Positions 1-6,060 of a stretch of DNA of 6,088 bases are shown here, one piece after another (position 1 is the stretch's first letter; every line of letters begins with the position of its first letter). The notes under the pieces are model-generated. The model ran no database searches, had not been told where the DNA came from, and was given only the letters and a program-made list of their open reading frames with translations. The translations under genes and the position numbers were made by a program. Source of the stretch: Draconibacterium sp. (lineage in GTDB: Bacteria; Bacteroidota; Bacteroidia; Bacteroidales; Prolixibacteraceae); contig WGCT01000033.1 of NCBI GenBank assembly GCA_015493625.1, positions 1 to 6,088 of the forward strand. Reading direction: 5' to 3'.

Positions 1-7
1 AAAAATT

Positions 8-23
8 TGCATTTTAAAATGCA
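8..23. repeat. 16-bp perfect palindrome upstream of glpD
   Basis: TGCATTTTAAAATGCA is its own reverse complement and ends 25 bases before the glpD start codon. It could be a binding site for a dimeric regulator of the glycerol genes, or the end of a terminator hairpin from a gene to the left of the window. It is AT-rich and not followed by a clean T-run, so a terminator is less convincing. No good Bacteroidota -33/-7 promoter pair could be placed around it. The palindrome is seen directly; its role is inferred. Confidence 0.45.
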
Positions 24-48
24 TTATTTCAACAAACGTATATGACTT

Positions 49-1620
49 ATGAATCGAAATTCAGTTTTAAAAAAAGTTAAGAAAAAAACAAAAGAGTGGG
101 ACATTGTAATTATTGGCGGTGGTGCAACCGGTTTGGGTTGCGCTGTTGATGCAGCTTCGCGCGGCTATAAAACGCTTCTGCTCGAACAGTCCGACTTTGC
201 GAAAGGAACATCGAGCCGTAGCACAAAACTGGTACACGGCGGTGTACGTTACCTTCAGCAGGGCGATATATCGCTTGTTTTCGAAGCACTAAACGAGCGA
301 GGACTAATGTTTAAAAATGCTCCTCATTTAGTTTCCAATCAGTCGTTTATAATTCCAACGTACGAATGGTGGGGAGGACCGTTTTATACGGTAGGATTAA
401 AAGTTTACGATTTTATGGCCGGAAAACTCGGTCTTGGCCCGTCGAATATGCTTTCGCGCGAGGAGGCCATTAATGCACTTCCAACCATTGAAACCGACGG
501 ATTAAAAGGTGGCGTTATTTATCAAGACGGGCAGTTCGACGATTCGAGAATGGCAATTAGTCTGGCACAAACAGCTGTTGACTATGGCGCATCGGTACTC
601 AATTATTGCAAGGTTACAAAATTAATAAAAGAGGGAGAACTAATTTGCGGGGTGGTTGCAGTAGATCAGGAAACCGGAGAGAAGTATAAGATAAAATCGA
701 AAACTGTAATTAATGCCACCGGTGTTTTTGCCGACAATATTATTAAAATGGACGAACCCGTAAAGAGCGATATTATCGTTCCAAGTCAGGGAGTTCACCT
801 TGTTTTAAATAAAGAATTTTTACCCAACGACTTTGCAATTATGGTTCCACACACCTCCGACGGCCGGGTTATGTTTGCCGTTCCCTGGCACAATCACGTT
901 GTGGTTGGTACTACCGATACACTGGTCGAAAATCCATTGCTCGAGCCAACTGCATTAGATTCGGAGGTAGATTTTCTTCTTGAAACAGCCGGAAAATATC
1001 TTGTAAAGCAGCCCACGCGAAAAGATGTATTGAGTGTGTTTGCAGGACTGCGACCCTTGGCAAAATCGGAGGATGACGGGAAAAAGACAAAGGAGATTTC
1101 GCGTGGCCATAAAATTATTATTTCAATAACAGGACTAATTACAGTTATTGGAGGCAAGTGGACCACCTACCGGAAAATGGCAGAAGACACCATTGAAAAA
1201 GCAATTATGTTAGGTGGATTGCCCGAACGCGATTGCATTACCAAACACCTGCCAATTCACGGATTCAGAATGGATGTAAACCCGCACACCGACCTTTTTG
1301 CTGTTTATGGAATTGATAAAGAAGAGGTAATTTCGTTGGGCGACGAAGAGAAACAGTTATCGGGTTTGTTAAGCAAAAAACTTAATATTTATAAATCGCA
1401 AGTTGCCTGGGCGGTACGAAAAGAGATGGCCCGAACGGTTGAAGATGTTTTGGCTCGCCGTATTCGCGGGCTCTTTCTCGACGCACGCGAAAGCATACGA
1501 ATTGCACCGGAAGTTGCCGACATTATGGCCAAAGAACTGGGCAAACCCAACAAATGGAAAACCGAGCAGATTAAAGCCTTTAACGCGTTGGCAAAAAATT
1601 ATTTCTTTACCAACGATTAG
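49..1620 (+). CDS. glpD: FAD-dependent (aerobic-type) glycerol-3-phosphate dehydrogenase
   Basis: This enzyme oxidises sn-glycerol 3-phosphate to dihydroxyacetone phosphate and passes electrons through FAD to membrane quinone. It acts peripherally on the inner face of the cytoplasmic membrane. The 523 residues compare with about 500 in E. coli GlpD. The N-terminal Rossmann FAD motif IIGGGATGLG is at 21-30, and the family signature continues to D34 and R38-G39. The conserved GTSSRSTKLVHGGVRYL block is at 53-69, FAGLRPL with likely substrate-binding R335 is at 331-337, and the second signature GGKWTTYRKMA is at 368-378. The C-terminal DAO_C-type domain follows. The start is well fixed: an in-frame TGA lies at 43-45 and no other ATG comes before the FAD motif. 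The first 16 residues are strongly basic (seven Lys, one Arg). glpF follows after 83 bases on the same strand, so co-transcription is likely. No Shine-Dalgarno sequence is visible. Confidence 0.96.
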   Translation: MNRNSVLKKVKKKTKEWDIVIIGGGATGLGCAVDAASRGYKTLLLEQSDFAKGTSSRSTKLVHGGVRYLQQGDISLVFEALNERGLMFKNAPHLVSNQSFIIPTYEWWGGPFYTVGLKVYDFMAGKLGLGPSNMLSREEAINALPTIETDGLKGGVIYQDGQFDDSRMAISLAQTAVDYGASVLNYCKVTKLIKEGELICGVVAVDQETGEKYKIKSKTVINATGVFADNIIKMDEPVKSDIIVPSQGVHLVLNKEFLPNDFAIMVPHTSDGRVMFAVPWHNHVVVGTTDTLVENPLLEPTALDSEVDFLLETAGKYLVKQPTRKDVLSVFAGLRPLAKSEDDGKKTKEISRGHKIIISITGLITVIGGKWTTYRKMAEDTIEKAIMLGGLPERDCITKHLPIHGFRMDVNPHTDLFAVYGIDKEEVISLGDEEKQLSGLLSKKLNIYKSQVAWAVRKEMARTVEDVLARRIRGLFLDARESIRIAPEVADIMAKELGKPNKWKTEQIKAFNALAKNYFFTND

Positions 1621-1703
1621 ATCAATCAATATCAATTAAAAAACTCTTTTAACTTTAACACCTGCATTTCAAAAATAGTTGAGAATTAAAAAAACAACAG
1701 ATT

Positions 1704-2450
1704 ATGACAGAACTGTTTGGCGAATTTTTAGGAACATTTATTTTAATTCTACTGGGTAACGGTGTGGTTGCCAATGTAAATTTAGAGAAAACGTACAGTA
1801 AAGGTGGCGGATGGATTGTAATTACCGCCGGTTGGGGAATGGCTGTTTTTGTTGCTGTTTTGGCTACTGCCGACCTAAGCGGAGCCCATTTAAATCCGGC
1901 AGTTACAATTGGGCTGGCAGTTGCCGGACTGTTCGATTGGATAAAAGTTATTCCGTTTATTATTGCTCAAATTCTTGGTGCAATGGCAGGGGCAGCAACT
2001 GTTTATCTGTTTTTTCGTAACCATTTTGCCATTACCGAAACTGCCGGCACAAAAAAAGCTTGTTTTTGTACAGCACCGGCCATCCGGAATTTCCGGAATA
2101 ATTTCTTCTCGGAAGTTGTGGGCACATTTATACTTGTTTTTGCTGTGCTAATGATTTCGCTCCCTCAATTAGAATACCACAGTTTGGGGAGCACAAAAGT
2201 GGGGCTTGGTTCGCTCGGGGCACTTCCTGTTTCGCTTGTGGTTTTTTCAATTGGAATGAGTTTGGGAGGAACAACCGGCTATGCAATTAATCCTGCTCGC
2301 GATTTGGGACCGAGAATTGTTCACTGGTGGCTTCCTTTAAAAAAGAAAGACGACACCGACTGGAGATATGCATGGATTCCTATATTGGGGCCAATTACCG
2401 GTGCAAGTATTGCCGCACTGGGTTACCTTCTTATTTTGAAGTTCAGTTGA
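1704..2450 (+). CDS. glpF: Glycerol uptake facilitator (aquaglyceroporin, MIP family)
   Basis: This is an inner-membrane channel for passive entry of glycerol and similar small polyols. The 248 residues form two MIP half-repeats with about six membrane helices. The first half starts with LFGEFLGTFILILLG (4-18) and carries the first NPA box in SGAHLNPAVTIG (N64-P65-A66). The second half starts with FFSEVVGTFILVF and carries the second box in GYAINPARDLGPR (N196-P197-A198). D200 directly after R199 marks a glycerol facilitator rather than a water-only aquaporin. By alignment to E. coli GlpF (W48, G191, F200, R206) the selectivity filter is W44, G184, Y193 and R199, so Tyr replaces the usual Phe. 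The E. coli protein is longer (281 residues). An in-frame TGA at 1680-1682 with no ATG in between supports this start. The gene lies 83 bases after glpD, presumably as an operon, and its stop is one base from the gpsA stop on the other strand. Confidence 0.95.
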   Translation: MTELFGEFLGTFILILLGNGVVANVNLEKTYSKGGGWIVITAGWGMAVFVAVLATADLSGAHLNPAVTIGLAVAGLFDWIKVIPFIIAQILGAMAGAATVYLFFRNHFAITETAGTKKACFCTAPAIRNFRNNFFSEVVGTFILVFAVLMISLPQLEYHSLGSTKVGLGSLGALPVSLVVFSIGMSLGGTTGYAINPARDLGPRIVHWWLPLKKKDDTDWRYAWIPILGPITGASIAALGYLLILKFS

Positions 2451-2453
2451 ACT
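2440..2453. repeat. Small inverted repeat across the glpF/gpsA stop codons
   Basis: AGTTCA-GT-TGAACT spans the glpF stop and reaches into the gpsA stop. The arms are 6 bp with a 2-base centre, so an RNA hairpin would be short and weak, and no T-run follows on either strand. It is the only symmetric element at this convergent junction. It could be a poor bidirectional transcription end, or simply chance. Confidence 0.2.
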
Positions 2454-3450
2454 AACTTAACTTTTCGGTCAAACGTAAAATCTCCCATTTTGGCGAAACA
2501 TTTTCGTATAAAATACGATAAACAGCCTCCGAGATTGGCATATTAACATTGTATTTTTTATTAATCTCATAAATCGATTGGGCAGCAAAATAACCTTCTG
2601 CAATCATATTCATTTCCAACCTTACAGTTTGTACCGAATATCCTTTCCCAATCATTGTCCCAAACATTCTGTTCCGGCTAAATTGCGAATAAGCAGTAAC
2701 AAGCAGGTCGCCCAAATAGGTAGAGCTTTTTATATCGCGTGTAATGGGCCGCACCGTATCAACAAAACGTTTAATCTCCTGAATGGCATTTGCAATCAGC
2801 ACCGCCTGAAAATTATCGCCGTAACGCAATCCGTGCGAGATACCACTTGCAATGGCAATAATATTTTTAATTACCGAAGCATATTCGGTGCCCCAAATAT
2901 CGTCGGAAATAGTTGTAGCAATGTAATCGCTTTTTATAAGTGCAGCAAAACTTTCGGCTTTTGCTTCGTCGAGACTCGCAATGGTTAAATACGACAATCG
3001 TTCGAGCGCAACCTCCTCAGCATGACTCGGCCCGGCAATAATTCCCATATTCTCGAGCGGCACATTAAAAACCTGATTCAGGTACTCAACCACCAGAAGT
3101 TCTTTATCGGAAACCATTCCTTTAATGCCCGACAAAACATACTTCTTGCTGATGTCGGTTTTTAGATCTTTTAAAACAACCGGCAAATAGGCCGATGGAA
3201 CGACCAAAACAAGAATATCTGAATCTTCAGTAATTTTGTTAATGTCGGTATAAAAACTAATTCTATTGGTGTCGAACTCAATACTTCGTAAATAGCGCGG
3301 ATTATGGTTAAACTTTTCGAACTGCTCAACCGTCTCAGGTTTCCTGAAAAACCAGTTGATATGGCTGACATTTTCAAGTAACATTTTCGATACTGCTGTT
3401 GCCCAGCTTCCACTACCAATTACTGCTATCTTGTTTGTTTTTATATTCAT
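2452..3450 (-). CDS. gpsA: NAD(P)H-dependent glycerol-3-phosphate dehydrogenase
   Basis: This soluble cytoplasmic enzyme reduces dihydroxyacetone phosphate to sn-glycerol 3-phosphate, the backbone for phospholipids. The 332 residues match the family length of about 330-340. The Rossmann nucleotide motif GSGSWATA is at 12-19. The AGPSHAEE box is at 139-146, the likely catalytic lysine is K195 in VIKNIIAIASGI, and the signature GDLLVTAYSQFSRNR is at 247-261, with R259 and N260 for phosphate binding. The segment that reads LITRG in E. coli GpsA is LIANA here (A220-N221-A222). I recall this as usual in Bacteroidia sequences, but it is a visible departure. The gene converges on glpF with a single base between the stop codons, so read-through from either side would make antisense RNA. 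Its 5' side faces the DUF2817 gene across 180 bases. No Shine-Dalgarno sequence or convincing promoter was found. Confidence 0.95.
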   Translation of the reverse strand: MNIKTNKIAVIGSGSWATAVSKMLLENVSHINWFFRKPETVEQFEKFNHNPRYLRSIEFDTNRISFYTDINKITEDSDILVLVVPSAYLPVVLKDLKTDISKKYVLSGIKGMVSDKELLVVEYLNQVFNVPLENMGIIAGPSHAEEVALERLSYLTIASLDEAKAESFAALIKSDYIATTISDDIWGTEYASVIKNIIAIASGISHGLRYGDNFQAVLIANAIQEIKRFVDTVRPITRDIKSSTYLGDLLVTAYSQFSRNRMFGTMIGKGYSVQTVRLEMNMIAEGYFAAQSIYEINKKYNVNMPISEAVYRILYENVSPKWEILRLTEKLS

Positions 3451-3463
3451 ATCAAATATTTCG

Positions 3464-3525
3464 TTTCGTAAAATTAGAAAGTTTTTTTGGTTTACTACGA
3501 AAAATTTAACCGGGTTGTAACCAAA
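3464..3525. repeat. Interleaved inverted repeats between gpsA and the DUF2817 gene
   Basis: Two imperfectly nested symmetric pairs lie in the 180-base divergent intergenic region. TTTCGTA at 3464-3470 pairs with TACGAAA at 3496-3502. TTTGGTTTAC at 3486-3495 pairs with GTAACCAAA at 3517-3525, with one bulged T. Inside the second pair are AACCGGGTT (3508-3516) and GGTTGTAACC (3513-3522), each symmetric. The two large pairs cannot form as hairpins at the same time. They could be alternative RNA folds in the gpsA leader or overlapping protein sites. In a short AT-rich stretch some of this is expected by chance. Confidence 0.3.
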
Positions 3526-3576
3526 GTGTAATTTCTAAGGGCAATTTTGAGAATAGAAAAGATAGCATTACCTTTA

Positions 3577-3608
3577 TTTTTCAAGTCTCCTTATTCGGGT
3601 ATAGTTTA
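3577..3608 (+). promoter_or_regulatory. Weak candidate promoter for the DUF2817 gene
   Basis: A T-run at 3577-3581 lies 20 bases before TAGTTTA (3602-3608). That partly matches the Bacteroidota pair TTTG / TAnnTTTG: the TA and two of the T positions fit, but the final G is missing. The start codon follows 22 bases later. This is the best spot I could find for a promoter here, and the match is poor. Confidence 0.2.
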
Positions 3609-3630
3609 ATAACTGATTAAAAATTTAGAA

Positions 3631-4884
3631 ATGAAAAAAGTTTTAAAAATTACTGCGTTTATTATAATCGTTTTGGTTATAGGTATTTTAGGATACTCAT
3701 ACATCAGTTTCAACTCGTATGCCCCGGCCGACCCCGAGGTTCAGGTTGATAAAAATGTGCAGCACTATTTTCATAATTCGTATGTAGAAAGCAGAAAAGC
3801 TTTTTTGTTAGAGGCAAAAAAGATAGAAGCCAAATTCGATAGTGTTCAGGTTTTTTCGCGAAAAGTACCAAGCAGAATCGATACCAATTTAACCATCGAC
3901 TTCTGTTATATTCCTGCACGAAAAGAGACCGACAAACTGCTGATTATTACCTCGGGAACACACGGTGTTGAAGGGTATGTTGGCAGTGCTGTTCAGCAAA
4001 TGTTAATGAGCGAAATTCTGACACCCGAGATGGTCGATAACGTTGGCGTTTTACTGGTTCACAGTGTAAATCCATACGGGTTTAAGTACATTCGGCGGGT
4101 AACCGAAAACAATGTCGATTTTAATCGAAACTGCGATACAAATAAGTCACTATTTTCTTCTAAAAACGAAGGATACGGCAAACTTATTGGGATGTTGAAT
4201 CCGACGGGGAAAGTAAATGCGAGCAGCATTAAAAATAAGTTTTTTATGTTGGTTGCCATTAACCAGCTTCTGAAAAAGTCGATGGCAAGTTTACGGCAGG
4301 CTGTTTTGCAAGGGCAGTATAAATACAAAAACGGGCTCTATTTTGGAGGGTTCAGTTTCGAACCTCAACTGGCAATTTTAGGCAACGTTTTTAAAACTAT
4401 CTCTGCCGATTATACAACCGTTTTTAATATCGACTTACATACCGGTTACGGAGTGAGAGGAGTAGCACATCTATTCCCAAACCCAATTGACGATAAAAAA
4501 ATAAAATCGGGCCTCGAAACCATTTTTAAAGGCTATGAAATTAACTGGGGCGACTCGGACGATTTCTATATTATTAACGGCTCGTTTACCGATTACATTG
4601 GCAAGTTGTTAAACGATAAAACGTATTTCCCAATGGTGCTCGAATATGGAACACTAAATTCGCAATCAACGGTGGGTTCTATCAAATCTATTCATAATAT
4701 GATTCTCGAAAATCAGGGATTTCATTACGGATATAAAAGTTCCTCCGACAGCATTAGAGTGATGCAATCTTTTAAAGAGATGTACAATCCGTCGTCGGAA
4801 AAGTGGCGTACAAAAATAATGAACGACTCTAAAATTCTTTTTAGGAAAACATTAAAGAATTATGCCGATTTGAAAACAAATTGA
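3631..4884 (+). CDS. Membrane-anchored DUF2817 / M14-like zinc carboxypeptidase-family protein
   Basis: This 417-residue protein belongs to the DUF2817 family, an M14 (zinc carboxypeptidase) superfamily branch. Its substrate is not known to me. After a short basic start, residues 7-27 form a hydrophobic segment (ITAFIIIVLVIGILGYSYISF). This suggests export with a membrane anchor or an uncleaved signal. There is no lipobox cysteine; a cleavage after A33 (APA-D) is possible but weak. The M14-like site looks complete: zinc ligands H111 and E114 in SGTHGVEG, the arginine-rich block RRVTENNVDFNRN at 155-167, the third ligand H270 in NIDLHTGYG, and the likely catalytic E338 in VLEYGT. The family stretch GQYKYKNGLYFGG is at 228-240. 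It has divergent spacing from gpsA and converges on the glucosaminidase gene 115 bases away, a gap with no hairpin terminator that I can see. Envelope peptide processing is plausible from context only. Confidence 0.85.
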   Translation: MKKVLKITAFIIIVLVIGILGYSYISFNSYAPADPEVQVDKNVQHYFHNSYVESRKAFLLEAKKIEAKFDSVQVFSRKVPSRIDTNLTIDFCYIPARKETDKLLIITSGTHGVEGYVGSAVQQMLMSEILTPEMVDNVGVLLVHSVNPYGFKYIRRVTENNVDFNRNCDTNKSLFSSKNEGYGKLIGMLNPTGKVNASSIKNKFFMLVAINQLLKKSMASLRQAVLQGQYKYKNGLYFGGFSFEPQLAILGNVFKTISADYTTVFNIDLHTGYGVRGVAHLFPNPIDDKKIKSGLETIFKGYEINWGDSDDFYIINGSFTDYIGKLLNDKTYFPMVLEYGTLNSQSTVGSIKSIHNMILENQGFHYGYKSSSDSIRVMQSFKEMYNPSSEKWRTKIMNDSKILFRKTLKNYADLKTN

Positions 4885-4999
4885 GGTGACTACTCAACAA
4901 AATCAATCAACTTAGCTTTCATAATTCTATTTTTCCCCCGAAGATATTTCTATAACAAGTTTGGGATATAAGACTGCAAGAAACTATTAAACCAGCACC

Positions 5000-5920
5000 T
5001 TATCTCAATTTTATTATTTGCCCCGGAACAAGTTGTTGCCCCGGTTTCATACGATTTCGGCGGTACAGATTTTTTAACTTTATTCCATAAAGTTGCGAAA
5101 TATAGTGCATGGTATCGCCTTTTTCTACCCGGTGTGTTGGCTGATCTTTCGATGCTCTGTTTTTTTTGTGCTGAATATAAACCACCTCATTTTCGCGCGG
5201 GCAGTAGCCGGCCTGTTGATCGTTGTATTTATATATTTCCCATGCGTTTAAATCGAGTTCTTGAGCAATTATTTCGTACGTATCGCCTTTTTTTGCCACC
5301 ACCGATTTTACCCGGTTTCGTTTTTTTGTTTCGTGCGACTGGAAAGGCGAAATGGTAAGTGTATTCGAAACTCCTTCCCCTAAATCGTTTTGCTCCGAGG
5401 CCATTAACTCGTCGTAGCTAATTCTATAATCGAGACGGTACAGTTTATAGGCTTCAATAATATGAATCAGTCGTTTTGCATAAGTTTTAGAAGTTGCGTA
5501 ACCCGCTTTTTTTAATCCGTGTGCCCACCCTTTGTAATTGGTTATTTTTAGTTTGAAAAGCGATGCATAACGTGGATTATTCATTAAAAAATTGGTGTGG
5601 TCGATGTACGAATCTTCCACAGTTTTATATTTTCTAAAACATTCGTGTTTTGCATCGTCGTCGTAATATACTTTTTTCCCCTTCCACCCTCTTTTGCACT
5701 TTATACCAAAATGGTTGTTCGATTTTTTTGCCAGTTCGCTATTTCCATCGGCACTTTCGAGGCAGGCCTGCGCCATTGTAATACTTGCCGGAACACCACT
5801 TCGCTTCATCTCCTCGATGGCAAGAAGCTGGTAGCGATGAATGTAATCGATTCGCAACATTTGCGAAAACGAAAAAAATGAGGAGAAGATTAGAATAACC
5901 GACAATATAAATTGTTTCAT
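5000..5920 (-). CDS. Secreted glucosaminidase (GH73-like) with two LysM domains
   Basis: This is a predicted peptidoglycan hydrolase cutting N-acetylglucosaminyl bonds outside the cytoplasmic membrane. The 306 residues begin with a signal peptide (KQFILSVILIFSSFFSFS, cleavage likely near 19-20), which supports the start chosen over M21. A glucosaminidase domain spans about 26-164. The likely catalytic E55 lies in AQACLESADGNSELA, followed by the typical NNHFGIKC (68-75) and AGYAT with Y141. A polar linker of roughly 40 residues leads to LysM1 (about 207-251, KKGDTYEIIAQ) and LysM2 (262-306, EKGDTMHYISQLYG), which bind glycan and end exactly at the C-terminus. C53, C75 and C94 could allow a disulfide after export. 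The architecture is common in Bacteroidota and fits daughter-cell separation or wall turnover. The gene is transcribed alone here, towards the DUF2817 gene. A recognisable promoter lies 24 bases upstream. Confidence 0.92.
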   Translation of the reverse strand: MKQFILSVILIFSSFFSFSQMLRIDYIHRYQLLAIEEMKRSGVPASITMAQACLESADGNSELAKKSNNHFGIKCKRGWKGKKVYYDDDAKHECFRKYKTVEDSYIDHTNFLMNNPRYASLFKLKITNYKGWAHGLKKAGYATSKTYAKRLIHIIEAYKLYRLDYRISYDELMASEQNDLGEGVSNTLTISPFQSHETKKRNRVKSVVAKKGDTYEIIAQELDLNAWEIYKYNDQQAGYCPRENEVVYIQHKKNRASKDQPTHRVEKGDTMHYISQLYGIKLKNLYRRNRMKPGQQLVPGQIIKLR

Positions 5921-5932
5921 AGTTTTATTTTC

Positions 5933-5945
5933 TGAACCGGGTTCA
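5933..5945. promoter_or_regulatory. Operator-like palindrome over the glucosaminidase promoter
   Basis: TGAACC-G-GGTTCA is a perfect inverted repeat with a one-base centre. With one unmatched base, the symmetry extends into flanking T and A runs over 5928-5948. It overlaps the last bases of the candidate -7 element and the expected transcription start, a position where a bound repressor would block initiation. Alternatively it could form a small hairpin at the 5' end of the mRNA. The symmetry is observed; the regulatory role is inferred. Confidence 0.4.
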
Positions 5946-5974
5946 AAAGTAGACAGTTTACAGTTTTATAAAAC
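5944..5974 (-). promoter_or_regulatory. Bacteroidota-type promoter of the glucosaminidase gene
   Basis: Read on the - strand, TACTTTTG (5951 down to 5944) matches the Bacteroidota -7 consensus TAnnTTTG at every fixed position. About 19 bases upstream is the T-rich GTTTT, a poor but acceptable -33 region. Transcription would start near 5937, leaving a leader of only about 17 bases before the ATG. This is the best promoter match in the window. Confidence 0.5.
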
Positions 5975-6042
5975 GATTTTAAACTATTTTTATAAACAAT
6001 GTAACGTGAATTGCAGCATATACTCAAACCAAATAGCTTTTC

Positions 6043-6060
6043 TCCCGATGTACATCGGGA
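6043..6060. repeat. 18-bp perfect palindrome at the right edge
   Basis: TCCCGATGTACATCGGGA is exactly self-complementary, with GC-rich arms and an AT-rich centre. It lies in the non-coding stretch upstream of the glucosaminidase gene, close to the window end. Palindromes of the form TCCCGAT...ATCGGGA are, as I recall, dispersed in many Bacteroidota genomes. They may act as transcription terminators or intergenic repeats. A terminator for a - strand gene to the right of the window is possible. The rest of 5952-6088 shows no gene I can support. Confidence 0.5.

Noticed and set aside
42..80. A 12-codon reading frame (MTYESKFSFKKS) overlapping the glpD start, as a possible leader peptide.
   Set aside because: It has no Shine-Dalgarno sequence or recognisable attenuator features, and short overlapping frames of this size arise by chance.
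894..1639. Open frames inside glpD on both strands.
   Set aside because: They lie wholly or mostly within a well-supported gene, with low-complexity or unnatural protein sequence and no family motifs.
1636..1652. TTAAAA...TTTTAA inverted repeat between glpD and glpF as a terminator.
   Set aside because: The arms are only A and T, 6 bp long, with no following T-run, so it would not be a stable hairpin. The two genes are more likely co-transcribed.
2578..2988. A 136-codon + strand frame opposite gpsA.
   Set aside because: It is antisense to a gene with complete GpsA signatures and its product resembles no family.
4885..4999. A terminator between the two convergent envelope genes.
   Set aside because: I searched for stems with T-runs on both strands. 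Only 4-bp pairings such as TCCC/GGGA were found, which are too weak.
5597..5881. A 94-codon + strand frame opposite the glucosaminidase gene.
   Set aside because: It is a shadow of the signal peptide and catalytic domain coding sequence, with no motifs of its own.
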